Assembly: GCA_937879875.1 (NCBI GenBank)
Contig: CALFMN010000068.1
Span: 1 to 5,250 of the forward strand
Direction of reading: 5' to 3'
Origin: an uncultured Chloroflexota bacterium
GTDB taxonomy: Bacteria > Chloroflexota > Dehalococcoidia > CAUJGQ01
DNA: 5,250 nt
The notes beneath the pieces are model-generated. The model searched no databases, was not told the DNA's origin, and was given only the letters and a program-made list of their open reading frames with translations. This document shows positions 1 through 5,250 of this stretch, in pieces (positions within the stretch are counted from its first letter, which is position 1; the number at the start of each line of letters is the position of its first letter). The position numbers and the translations under genes are program-made.

Positions 1-626
1 ACCAGCTTGATCGCCTCGACGATCGTTTCCGGCTGCTCCATGCGGCCGCGGCCGCTGCGCCCGCTGGCCAGGTACCCGGCCGCCGGGCCGACGATCGTGG
101 CGCCACGCTCGCGCAGCAGCGCCAGATTCGCCTGCGTAGCCGGGTGGGCGAACATGTTCGCCTCCATCGCCGGCGCGATCACGAGCGGCGCGGTCGTCGC
201 CAGTGCCGTGACGGAGAGCATGTCTTCGGCCAGCCCCGTCGCGAGCCGCGCCAGCGTGGCCGCCGTGGCGGGGGCGATCACGACGCAATCGGCGGCGTGC
301 GCCAGCTCGACGTGCTCGACGGCAAGGTCGCTGTGCGGGTCGTACATATCGGTGATCACGGCGCGGCCGGTGACGGCGCGCAGGGCGAGCGGGGTGATGA
401 ACTCGGTGGCGCCCTTCGTCATCACGGTATCTACGAGGGCGCCGGCCTGGCGCAGCTTGCTGGCGAGGTCGGCCGCCTTGTAGGCCGCGATCGAGCCGCT
501 GACGCCGAGGACGATGCGCTTGTCGCGCAGAGGGGAGTGGTGAATGGTGAGTGGTGAGTGGTTTTCCGGGATTGCTCGACCGTGATCGAGAGCGGATGGA
601 GGGTTGTTCATATCGGGAGCTGGCAT
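1..626 (-). CDS. coaBC: CoaBC, bifunctional phosphopantothenoylcysteine decarboxylase / phosphopantothenate-cysteine ligase (N-terminal part, runs off the left edge)
   Basis: CoaBC makes 4'-phosphopantetheine for coenzyme A: the CoaB half joins cysteine to phosphopantothenate and the FMN-binding CoaC half decarboxylates the product. The 208 visible codons are the CoaC flavoprotein domain. Seen: the FMN-site start RIVLGVSGSIAAYKAADL (residues 37-54), VEHVELAHAAD (103-113) with the presumed catalytic His105, VIAPATAATLARLATG, PAMEANMF (152-159), HPATQANL, and the lid-type segment LASGRSGRGRM (186-196). The CoaB half would lie left of position 1. In the E. coli enzyme the PAMN motif carries an essential Asn; here that position is Glu155. 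Start: ATG at 626-624 has AGGA nine bases upstream; an in-frame ATG at 611-609 is the alternative. Either gives an N-terminal tail of about 30 residues, partly encoded by a 7-bp repeat. The family call is very secure; the exact start is not. Confidence 0.93.
   Translation of the reverse strand, partial: MPAPDMNNPPSALDHGRAIPENHSPLTIHHSPLRDKRIVLGVSGSIAAYKAADLASKLRQAGALVDTVMTKGATEFITPLALRAVTGRAVITDMYDPHSDLAVEHVELAHAADCVVIAPATAATLARLATGLAEDMLSVTALATTAPLVIAPAMEANMFAHPATQANLALLRERGATIVGPAAGYLASGRSGRGRMEQPETIVEAIKL
535..562. repeat. Heptanucleotide tandem repeat (TGGTGAR) in the coaBC start region
   Basis: Units TGGTGAA (538-544), TGGTGAG (545-551) and TGGTGAG (552-558) run head to tail, with partial units on both sides. 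On the coaBC strand they encode a His/Ser/Pro/Thr-rich stretch, HSPLTIHHSPL, just before the conserved flavoprotein domain. Seven bases is not a multiple of three, so a change of one unit would shift the frame between the upstream ATG codons and the domain. Confidence 0.8.
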
Positions 627-648
627 CGGGCACCGTCCTGTCGCCGGC

Positions 649-674
649 GGCGCGCCGGGCTCGCTCGGCGCGCC
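649..674. other. GC-rich hairpin between the HEPN operon and coaBC (possible terminator or leader structure)
   Basis: Two copies of the palindrome GGCGCGCC (649-656 and 667-674) form an 11-bp stem with one G-T wobble around a CTCG tetraloop. It lies 86 bases past the stop of the 271-aa gene and 23 bases before the chosen coaBC start. No T-run follows on either strand, so an intrinsic terminator is not well supported. A TACAAT box on the minus strand (678-683) could be a coaBC -10, which would put the hairpin at the very 5' end of the coaBC mRNA; no convincing -35 accompanies it. The structure is clear and the role is a guess. Confidence 0.45.
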
Positions 675-759
675 ACGATTGTACAGGCAGGCAGGCGAAA
701 GATGGATGCGGTTCCGCTGGCTGCCCCGCGACACGCCTTCCACGAAGAGCGAACTGCCG

Positions 760-1575
760 CTAAACCCGGCTGTGAACCTCGAACTCGGCGTCCAGCAGCG
801 CGCCGGCGTCCTGTGCGACGAAGGGGAAGTCCTCCATCTCGGATGTGAGCAGATGCTCGCGTTCCGGGATCACCGAGGCAATGCGCCGATCGAGCACCAG
901 ATCGATGATGCGTTTCGCGTAGTCAAGGCCGCGCTGCGTCAGAAACGCCCAGACGCGCGGTTGCGGGCCGGCGGCATCGAGCAGCCGCCGCGGCGCCACG
1001 GCGGCTGCCTCGTCGGTGATGCCAAGCGTGCGGACGAAACTGGGGTCATTCTTTCGGGAAGCCAACAGGGTGACTCCCCGCCGCTGAAGCTGGTCCATTG
1101 GCGCGTACACGCGAAGCTGCAGACGATACGTGAGGTCGTGGAGCGGCAAGATCTCTTCGGCTAATGTAAACCCACGGTACTCGTGAACTGAGCGGCACGA
1201 GCGGTACACATACATATCCTCAAGCGATACTCCATCGATCGCATAGCCGGTTAGCCATCGTTCGGCGATCGGAAACCTTTCGGAAATGCCTCTGAGTAGC
1301 TGCGGAAACCTGTCACGATCGCGCTGAACAACGATATCAGACGGTGCGCTATCGTCAGTTTCGTCCAGGTGAGAAAGTTCTTCGTATACGGTTGAGTATA
1401 CGACTTGCAATCCAAACTTGTCTGAAGCCGGGCTGGCGAGTACGAACAGCCAGCTATCGGCCTGCTGGCTGTTCACCCATGCGCATGCGGTCACCGGAAG
1501 ACCAAATCCATCCAATCGGCGTAGAGCCCACTTACCACCGACAATGTCACGTTCTACCAGTATCGCCTCAGCCAT
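760..1575 (-). CDS. Uncharacterised 271-aa protein encoded with a HEPN protein
   Basis: I do not recognise this gene firmly. The ATG at 1575 is preceded by GGAG at 1583-1586 with seven bases of spacing, and the gene overlaps the end of the HEPN gene by 22 bases, so the two are probably co-transcribed and translationally coupled. No signal peptide or membrane segment is visible; a soluble cytoplasmic protein is likely. Residues 1-125 (acidic start ERDIVGGKWALRRLDG, a strand-rich middle WLFVLASPASDKFGLQVVY, ending SLEDMYVYR) recall, from memory only, a family of roughly 130-aa hypothetical proteins that end in an E/D-D-x-Y-I/V-Y-R motif. Residues 126-271 would be an added C-terminal domain of unknown function. 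I see no nucleotidyltransferase GSxxxG...DxD motif, so it is not a visible MNT partner of the HEPN protein. G+C is low for the window. Confidence 0.8.
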   Translation of the reverse strand: MAEAILVERDIVGGKWALRRLDGFGLPVTACAWVNSQQADSWLFVLASPASDKFGLQVVYSTVYEELSHLDETDDSAPSDIVVQRDRDRFPQLLRGISERFPIAERWLTGYAIDGVSLEDMYVYRSCRSVHEYRGFTLAEEILPLHDLTYRLQLRVYAPMDQLQRRGVTLLASRKNDPSFVRTLGITDEAAAVAPRRLLDAAGPQPRVWAFLTQRGLDYAKRIIDLVLDRRIASVIPEREHLLTSEMEDFPFVAQDAGALLDAEFEVHSRV

Positions 1576-1967
1576 TGGAACACTCCGTATCTTCGATCCA
1601 AGATCGACTGAAGCAATTCCTCAGCTTCAGGTCTACTGCGCTCCTCATAGCGACTTTGCTCGGACCAGCGGGCGGCTACACTCCAGTTGCTCTTCAGCCG
1701 AGGATCGACCTGCATATCAGCATCGAGCTGAGGCCGGAGTCCCGCGAGCCTGATAAGGCGCTCAAGATCGTGAGTATAACTGTCATCGATGTACTTCTTG
1801 TCCGGGAATTCGTGGCGCCGGATCGTCTTCGCGATGCACGCCTTCAGTGCGCACTCGACGACGTATCCCGCCAGATAGTACGCGCCGGCGTAGTGGCCGC
1901 CGGCGCGCAGATATCCGGCTTCCGCCGCGCGGATGCGGGCGAGGCTTTGCAGATCGCGTCGGTTCAC
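1554..1967 (-). CDS. HEPN domain-containing protein
   Basis: A 137-aa protein that is almost entirely one HEPN domain, a four-helix fold found in toxin-antitoxin, abortive-infection and CRISPR-linked RNases and in substrate-binding partners of nucleotidyltransferases. Seen: the N-terminal helix NRRDLQSLARIRAAEA, the signature helix GAYYLAGYVVECALKACIAK (residues 28-47), THDLERLI (65-72), the W-S-x(2)-SRYE segment (101-108) and the typical ending GVFQWLRRYW (128-137). Length matches stand-alone HEPN proteins. Start: GTG at 1967-1965, chosen because the protein family begins there and AAGG lies a few bases upstream. The frame stays open far upstream, but that part is antisense to the crotonase gene and reads as Arg/His-rich shadow. 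No canonical R-x(4-6)-H RNase motif is present: the nearest Arg before His66 is Arg51. Partner gene: the overlapping 271-aa protein. Confidence 0.88.
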   Translation of the reverse strand: MNRRDLQSLARIRAAEAGYLRAGGHYAGAYYLAGYVVECALKACIAKTIRRHEFPDKKYIDDSYTHDLERLIRLAGLRPQLDADMQVDPRLKSNWSVAARWSEQSRYEERSRPEAEELLQSILDRRYGVFQWLRRYW

Positions 1968-2111
1968 GCATGGCCTTGCAGCGGCGGGTCTGGGGCCGGC
2001 GCCCGTCGCGCACAGTCTACCGTATCCTGCCGCGGTCAGATTGCGGCGAGCGGCGTGGTCGTGGCGCCGTGGCGTATCATGGCGGGCGAGGCCGACCGAG
2101 GAGTGAGCACA
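1968..2111. other. Divergent intergenic region between the HEPN operon and the crotonase gene
   Basis: This 144-bp GC-rich gap should hold promoters for both directions. On the plus strand TATCAT at 2075-2080 is a fair -10 box about 30 bases before the crotonase start, but no good -35 lies at the right distance. On the minus strand I see only a weak TAGACT (2014-2019) without a -35. GAGGAG at 2098-2103 is the crotonase ribosome binding site. Confidence 0.35.
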
Positions 2112-2903
2112 GTGAGCACGATGACGTACGAACAGATCCTGACGGAGACGCGCGGGCGCGTGGGTATCATCCGCTTGAACCGGCCCTCCAAGCTTAACGC
2201 CTGGACGGGGCAGATGGGCGAGGAGATCGCGGACCAGCTCCGCACCTGGAACGCGGACGCGGGCATCGGCGCGATCGTGCTGGCCGCCGAGGGGCGCGCC
2301 TTCTGCGCCGGCGCCGACATCGGCGGCTTCGCCCAGCGCATCGAGACGCAGCCCGCCACGGCCGAGCGCCGGCAGGGCGGCTACTCGATCACGAAGCTGC
2401 TGCGCGAGTCGAAGCCGACCGTGGCGGCGATTCAGGGCTACGCAGCCGGCATCGGCCTGACGCTGGTGCTGCCCTGCGACGTGCGCATCGCCGCGGAAGA
2501 CGCGCGTCTCTCGATCCGCTTCATCAAGATGGGGCTGATGCCCGAGCTGGGCTCGACGCGGCTGCTGGCGCAGATCGCCGGCCTGGGCAATGCGACGGAC
2601 ATGTGCCTCACCGGCCGCTTTGTTGAGGCGGAGGAGGCGCTGCGCATCGGCCTCGTCTCGCAGGTGGTGCCGCGCGAAGATCTGCTGGACGCGGCGCTGG
2701 CGAAGGCGAACGAGATCGCCAACAATCCGACCGGCGCAGTGATGATGATCAAAGAGCTTTTGGCGCAGAACCCGGCCGAGCCGGACCTCGACGCGGTGAT
2801 GGCGCGCGAACAGGTGAACGACGAGGCGGCGCGGCGCCGGCCCGACCACCGCGAGGCCGTCGCCGCCTTCCGCGAGAAGCGCGAAGCCCGCTTCAATCAG
2901 TAG
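2112..2903 (+). CDS. Enoyl-CoA hydratase/isomerase (crotonase) family protein, isomerase-like active site
   Basis: A cytoplasmic crotonase-fold enzyme of 263 aa, normal for the family, acting on a CoA thioester. Seen: LNRPSKLNAW (residues 22-31), the CoA-binding and oxyanion-hole segment GRAFCAGADIGGF (61-73), KPTVAAIQGYAAGIGLTL (101-118), MGLMPELGSTRLL (140-152), LTGRFVEAEEALRIGLVSQVV and the C-terminal helix ending FREKREARFNQ. Aligned by eye to rat mitochondrial hydratase, the catalytic Glu144 and Glu164 positions hold Thr117 and Phe137, while Glu145 falls where PaaG-type and Eci-type isomerases keep their catalytic acid (G-x-x-P-D/E). A delta3-delta2 enoyl-CoA isomerase or similar is therefore likelier than a hydratase. 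Start: GTG at 2112 sits eight bases after GAGGAG; ATG at 2121 (260 aa) and GTG at 2103 are alternatives. The gene appears monocistronic, with a hairpin after it. Confidence 0.9.
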   Translation: MSTMTYEQILTETRGRVGIIRLNRPSKLNAWTGQMGEEIADQLRTWNADAGIGAIVLAAEGRAFCAGADIGGFAQRIETQPATAERRQGGYSITKLLRESKPTVAAIQGYAAGIGLTLVLPCDVRIAAEDARLSIRFIKMGLMPELGSTRLLAQIAGLGNATDMCLTGRFVEAEEALRIGLVSQVVPREDLLDAALAKANEIANNPTGAVMMIKELLAQNPAEPDLDAVMAREQVNDEAARRRPDHREAVAAFREKREARFNQ

Positions 2904-2930
2904 GCAGCAGAGCAATTGCAGACGCGGCGC

Positions 2931-2955
2931 CGGGAGCCTGTTTCAGGCCTTCCCG
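2931..2955 (+). terminator. Probable terminator hairpin after the crotonase gene
   Basis: CGGGA (2931-2935) pairs with TCCCG (2951-2955), and GCCTG (2936-2940) pairs with CAGGC (2944-2948). This gives a 10-bp stem with a two-base bulge and a TTT loop, starting 28 bases past the stop codon at 2903. No long T-run follows, so it may be an atypical terminator or an mRNA-stabilising hairpin. It lies in a convergent gap. Confidence 0.45.
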
Positions 2956-3128
2956 TCCGCTTCTGCACCCGCGCGTCCAGCCGGCGCGGACCCGCGTGGA
3001 CACCTGGGCAGTGGGCCGCTGGCTGGGCAGGCCGTGGTGCGGCGCCTGGCGGGCGTAGTCCTCCGTATAGCGACGAATGCGCTGGTGTCGATTGCGCCCG
3101 CTTCTCGATGCGCTGGCCCGTGTGTGAC
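2956..3128. other. Convergent intergenic region, no gene seen
   Basis: The gap continues to the TetR stop at 3129. Open frames here are short and Arg/Pro-rich in all readings, with no ribosome site or recognisable motif. The only structure noted is a 9-bp direct repeat, ATGCGCTGG, at 3077-3085 and 3108-3116. I see no clear terminator for the tetR-family gene on the minus strand. Confidence 0.4.
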
Positions 3129-3785
3129 TCATTTCGGCGACGTCTCATCACCCTGGCGTAACGGCGCGTGCCGTGGGTTTGCGTCAGCCGCATGGCTGGC
3201 GACCGTCGTCGCTCCCGCTCCGTGGAGGAAGCAGTCCAGGCTCAGCCCCACGAGCTGGTCGACGGACCAGCGCTGCCCGTACCGCTGCACGAGCCGCGGC
3301 TGAATCAAGGATATGAGCCTGAATGTCGTAAAGTCCACGTCGAGGTCGCGTCGCAGCACGCCGGCCGCCATGGCGCGACGGACTAACGCGGCGACGTGCT
3401 GCAACACCTCCTCGTTCAGGTCCTCATGACGAAATCGCTCTCGCCGCTCGTGCGGGCCATCCGCCAGCGCGGTGAGGAGCCCAAAGCGCTGGCTGGCCGC
3501 GAAGCCTCCCTCCAGTAGCCGGCGGATGGCGACGAGCGGGTCCTCCTCGGCGACCGCGCGCCGCACCGTTTCCCGCACGTACGCTTTGGCCTCAGCGGCC
3601 ATCGCCAGGACGAGATCCTCTTTCGTCGGGAAATTGCGGTGCAGCGTGCCCGTGCTCACCCGCGCGCGTTCGGCGATGCGCCGCAGGTCGGCGTTGGGAC
3701 CCTCTTCGGCCAGGACCGCCACGGCGGCGTCGAGCAGGCGCGCGCGATTCGCCCGGGCATCGGCCCGGAGGCGGTGTTCAGGCAT
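3129..3785 (-). CDS. TetR/AcrR family transcriptional regulator
   Basis: A 218-aa dimeric repressor of usual TetR length. The N-terminal DNA-binding domain is clear: RANRARLLDAAVAVLAEEG (residues 11-29, helix 1), then the helix-turn-helix LRRIAERARVSTGTLHRNFP (34-53) followed by TKEDLVLAM. Residues from about 65 form the all-helical ligand and dimer domain, which is variable in this family, so no ligand can be named. The ATG at 3785 has a strong GGAGGA site at 3790-3795. The gene is divergent from the MMPL transporter across a 141-bp gap, the standard layout for a repressor that controls an exporter and often itself. A small lipophilic or drug-like inducer would be expected from the family and context; that is inference. 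The C-terminus from about residue 190 (ATTVASHAADANPRH...) is polar and probably disordered. Confidence 0.92.
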   Translation of the reverse strand: MPEHRLRADARANRARLLDAAVAVLAEEGPNADLRRIAERARVSTGTLHRNFPTKEDLVLAMAAEAKAYVRETVRRAVAEEDPLVAIRRLLEGGFAASQRFGLLTALADGPHERRERFRHEDLNEEVLQHVAALVRRAMAAGVLRRDLDVDFTTFRLISLIQPRLVQRYGQRWSVDQLVGLSLDCFLHGAGATTVASHAADANPRHAPLRQGDETSPK

Positions 3786-3814
3786 CGACTCCTCCGTGCG
3801 CTGAGAGGCGGCGC

Positions 3815-3843
3815 TTGACGGCAGCGTACACCGTCGTTAGCAT
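3815..3843 (+). promoter_or_regulatory. Candidate sigma-70-like promoter for the MMPL gene
   Basis: TTGACG (3815-3820) and TAGCAT (3838-3843) are separated by 17 bases and match the -35 and -10 consensus at five and four positions. The start of transcription would fall near 3850, about 75 bases before the MMPL ATG. It lies in the gap shared with the tetR-family gene. Confidence 0.4.
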
Positions 3844-3885
3844 GCAGGTTAATCGAATTCGTAGATACGGATACGCTTACTGGTT
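3844..3885. promoter_or_regulatory. AT-richer patch with possible TetR operator elements
   Basis: Within the divergent gap this stretch is far less GC-rich than its surroundings. It contains the perfect palindrome CGAATTCG (3854-3861) and a tandem GATACG-GATACG (3864-3875), just downstream of the candidate MMPL promoter. A repressor bound here could block transcription in one or both directions. No long inverted repeat typical of a TetR site was found, so the operator call is weak. Confidence 0.3.
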
Positions 3886-3926
3886 CCCTCCACTCCCGCG
3901 AGCCGCGGCAGCCCCAGGAGACCCGC

Positions 3927-5250
3927 ATGGCGTCTACACCCACCGCCTCTGCGCGCGCCACCGAGCACCTTCTCCGGCGCTGGGCCCGCGTCATGGCTCG
4001 CCACCGCGGGCGCGTGCTTGTCGGATGGGGTGCGGTCGCTCTGCTCGTGGCGCTGCTTGCCAGCAGAGCCGGCGGGTCGTTTGCGACCAGCTTCTCCGTT
4101 CCCGGAACCGAATCGCAGCAGGCCTTTGACCTCCTGGTGCGGCGTTTTCCTCAACAAGCCGGCGATAGCGCCACGCTCGTGTTCGCCGATCCTGCCGGTG
4201 TCAGCGATCCAACGGTCCAGCCGCGCGTGATGAGTATCCTGCAGCAGGCGGCGACGCTGCCCGGTGTGGTCGGCCTGCGTTCGCCCTTCGAGACGCCCGG
4301 CGCCGTCTCCCACGACGGCCGCATCGCCTATGCCACGGTGCAGTTCGCTCAGCGCGCGGCCAACCTGCCGGCGTCGGACACCACCGCCTTGCTCCAGCTT
4401 GTGGACCGGTCGGGCGGGAACAGGCTGACCGTTGAAGCGGGTGGCCCGGTCGTGGGGCAGGGAGGCGGCGGGCGGAACCCCTCCCAGTTCGTCGGGATCG
4501 CCGCCGCCATCGTGATTCTGCTCGTCGCGTTCGGCTCCGTGGTGGCGATGGGCCTGCCGCTCGCCATCGCACTGATGGGGCTTGTGGTGAGCACGCCCCT
4601 CATCACGCTGGCGGCACGGGCGCTGCCGCTGCCCAGCATTGCGACGGTGTTCGCCGCGATGATCGGTCTCGGTGTTGGCATCGATTACGCACTGCTGGTG
4701 GTGACCCGCTACCGCCAGGGCCTGCACCGCGGGCTGACCGTCGAGGACAGCATTGCGCTCGCCATCGATACGGCCGGTCGCGCCGTGGCCTTCGCCGGCG
4801 GCTGCGTCGCGGTGGCCCTGCTGGGGATGTACGCCACCGGGATTCCGTTTGTCGGCGCCCTCGGTTTATCGACGGCCCTCGTGGTGGCGGTCGTGGTGCT
4901 TGCGGCGCTGACACTGTTACCGGCGTTGCTCGCCTTCATTGGGCCACGCATTGATCACTGGCGGCTTCCCATGATGCACAGCACGGGGGATGGCGACGGC
5001 GGGAGCGTGTGGTATCGGCTCTCGGCCGCGATCCAACGGCGCCCCGTCCCCTGGCTGGTGCTCTCGCTCGTGCCGTTGGTGCTGCTCACGCTGCCCGTCT
5101 GGCGCATGCGCCTGGGCACTCCCGACGCCGGCACCAGCCCGACCTCATCGCACGCGCGGCGGGCATATGATCTGCTGGCGCAGGGCTTCGGGCCGGGATT
5201 AAAGTCAACGTCAGAATCGCTTCTGCCGCTGCTCTTCAGAACCGAACGTG
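3927..5250 (+). CDS. MMPL/RND-family transporter, interrupted by an antisense group II intron end
   Basis: An inner-membrane exporter of the MMPL branch of the RND superfamily, moving lipids or hydrophobic compounds with proton coupling. ATG at 3927 follows AGGAG (3916-3920) by six bases. Seen: a basic N-terminus, TM1 near residues 29-46, an extracytoplasmic loop of about 140 residues (FSVPGTESQQAFDLL...), then a block of five helices at about 188-333 with the family signature GLGVGIDYALLVVTRYR (247-263, Asp253), a cytoplasmic link, TM7 near 376-395 and the start of the second loop (ARRAYDLLAQGFGPG). Full proteins are usually about 700 aa or more. After Gly424-Leu425 the family would be expected to continue roughly as F/L-N-G-P; instead the frame reads KSTSESLLPLLFRTER, which is the antisense of the group II intron end. 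Native coding therefore stops at about 5203, and any remainder should resume beyond the intron, outside the window. Confidence 0.88.
   Translation, partial: MASTPTASARATEHLLRRWARVMARHRGRVLVGWGAVALLVALLASRAGGSFATSFSVPGTESQQAFDLLVRRFPQQAGDSATLVFADPAGVSDPTVQPRVMSILQQAATLPGVVGLRSPFETPGAVSHDGRIAYATVQFAQRAANLPASDTTALLQLVDRSGGNRLTVEAGGPVVGQGGGGRNPSQFVGIAAAIVILLVAFGSVVAMGLPLAIALMGLVVSTPLITLAARALPLPSIATVFAAMIGLGVGIDYALLVVTRYRQGLHRGLTVEDSIALAIDTAGRAVAFAGGCVAVALLGMYATGIPFVGALGLSTALVVAVVVLAALTLLPALLAFIGPRIDHWRLPMMHSTGDGDGGSVWYRLSAAIQRRPVPWLVLSLVPLVLLTLPVWRMRLGTPDAGTSPTSSHARRAYDLLAQGFGPGLKSTSESLLPLLFRTER
5204..5250 (-). mobile_element. 3' end of a group II intron (domain V 3' strand plus domain VI)
   Basis: Group II introns are self-splicing ribozymes and retroelements, usually encoding a reverse transcriptase-maturase. 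Read on the minus strand, 5250-5239 is CACGTTCGGTTC, which matches the 3' strand of the 34-nt domain V (consensus ACGUACGGUUC) with one change. After a TGA linker comes a domain VI hairpin: CAGAA (5225-5221) and TTCTG (5216-5212) close a GCGA tetraloop. Below them a G opposes an A (complement of 5211), followed by five more pairs. That A is seven bases from an AC end at 5204, as expected for the branch point and 3' splice site. The rest of the intron, including the domain V 5' strand and any maturase gene, would lie to the right of 5250. It is antisense to the MMPL gene. Only 47 bases are visible, so the call rests on motif, structure and the MMPL break together. Confidence 0.68.

Noticed and set aside
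7..557. Plus-strand open frames opposite coaBC
   Set aside because: The minus strand carries unmistakable CoaBC motifs; these are its shadows.
681..696. GGCA-type direct repeats as a CRISPR or operator array
   Set aside because: Only three four-base units with no spacers; simple-sequence repetition.
604..1164. 186-aa plus-strand open frame across the coaBC leader and the 271-aa gene
   Set aside because: No ribosome site or motif, and it runs antisense to the coupled two-gene operon.
1344..2111. Plus-strand open frame upstream of the crotonase gene, in frame with it
   Set aside because: It is antisense to the HEPN cassette and has no family resemblance. A good ribosome site and the conserved crotonase N-terminus set the start near 2112.
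1968..2915. Long minus-strand open frame extending the HEPN gene upstream across the crotonase gene
   Set aside because: It is antisense to a clear crotonase gene and gives Arg/His/Leu-rich sequence without motifs. The HEPN homology begins at the GTG at 1967.
2893..3193. Short open frames on both strands in the convergent gap
   Set aside because: They are Arg/Pro/Ala-rich, mutually overlapping and without start signals. The gap reads better as a terminator region.
3849..4727. 292-aa minus-strand open frame opposite the MMPL gene
   Set aside because: The composition (runs of His, Arg, Gln, Gly) is typical of the antisense of a GC-rich membrane protein gene. No ribosome site or motif supports it.

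Overview
The window is GC-rich bacterial DNA. One line of the central gene counts to 80% G+C. The gene mix and the protein style (a CoaBC with an N-terminal tail encoded by TGGTGA-type repeats, plus a HEPN protein of a type common in large environmental genomes) fit a Chloroflexota-like or other high-GC soil or thermal bacterium. No rRNA or other strong taxonomic marker is present, so this is only a suggestion.

Layout from left to right. (1) <1-626, minus: N-terminal flavoprotein half of the CoA-biosynthesis enzyme CoaBC, cut by the window edge. A heptanucleotide repeat lies inside its start region. (2) 627-759: a short gap with a strong GC hairpin. (3) 760-1967, minus: a two-gene operon with a 22-nt overlap. 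It encodes a 137-aa HEPN-domain protein and a 271-aa protein that I do not recognise with certainty. Much of this block is clearly lower in G+C than its neighbours, so it looks like an imported cassette. (4) 2112-2903, plus: a crotonase-superfamily enzyme that lacks the two hydratase glutamates but carries an acid at the position used by enoyl-CoA isomerases. (5) 2904-3128: a convergent gap with a probable terminator hairpin. (6) 3129-3785, minus: a TetR-family repressor, divergent from (7) 3927 onward, plus: an MMPL/RND-type membrane transporter. The pair has the classic repressor-efflux arrangement.

The most striking feature is at the right edge. After about 425 codons the MMPL gene stops looking like an MMPL protein. 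From about 5204 the minus strand reads as the 3' end of a group II intron: the 3' strand of domain V, then a domain VI hairpin with an unpaired A seven bases from an AC 3' end. The intron would therefore sit antisense inside the transporter gene, where it cannot be spliced out of the transporter mRNA. The transporter is probably broken or split, while its divergent TetR regulator remains intact.
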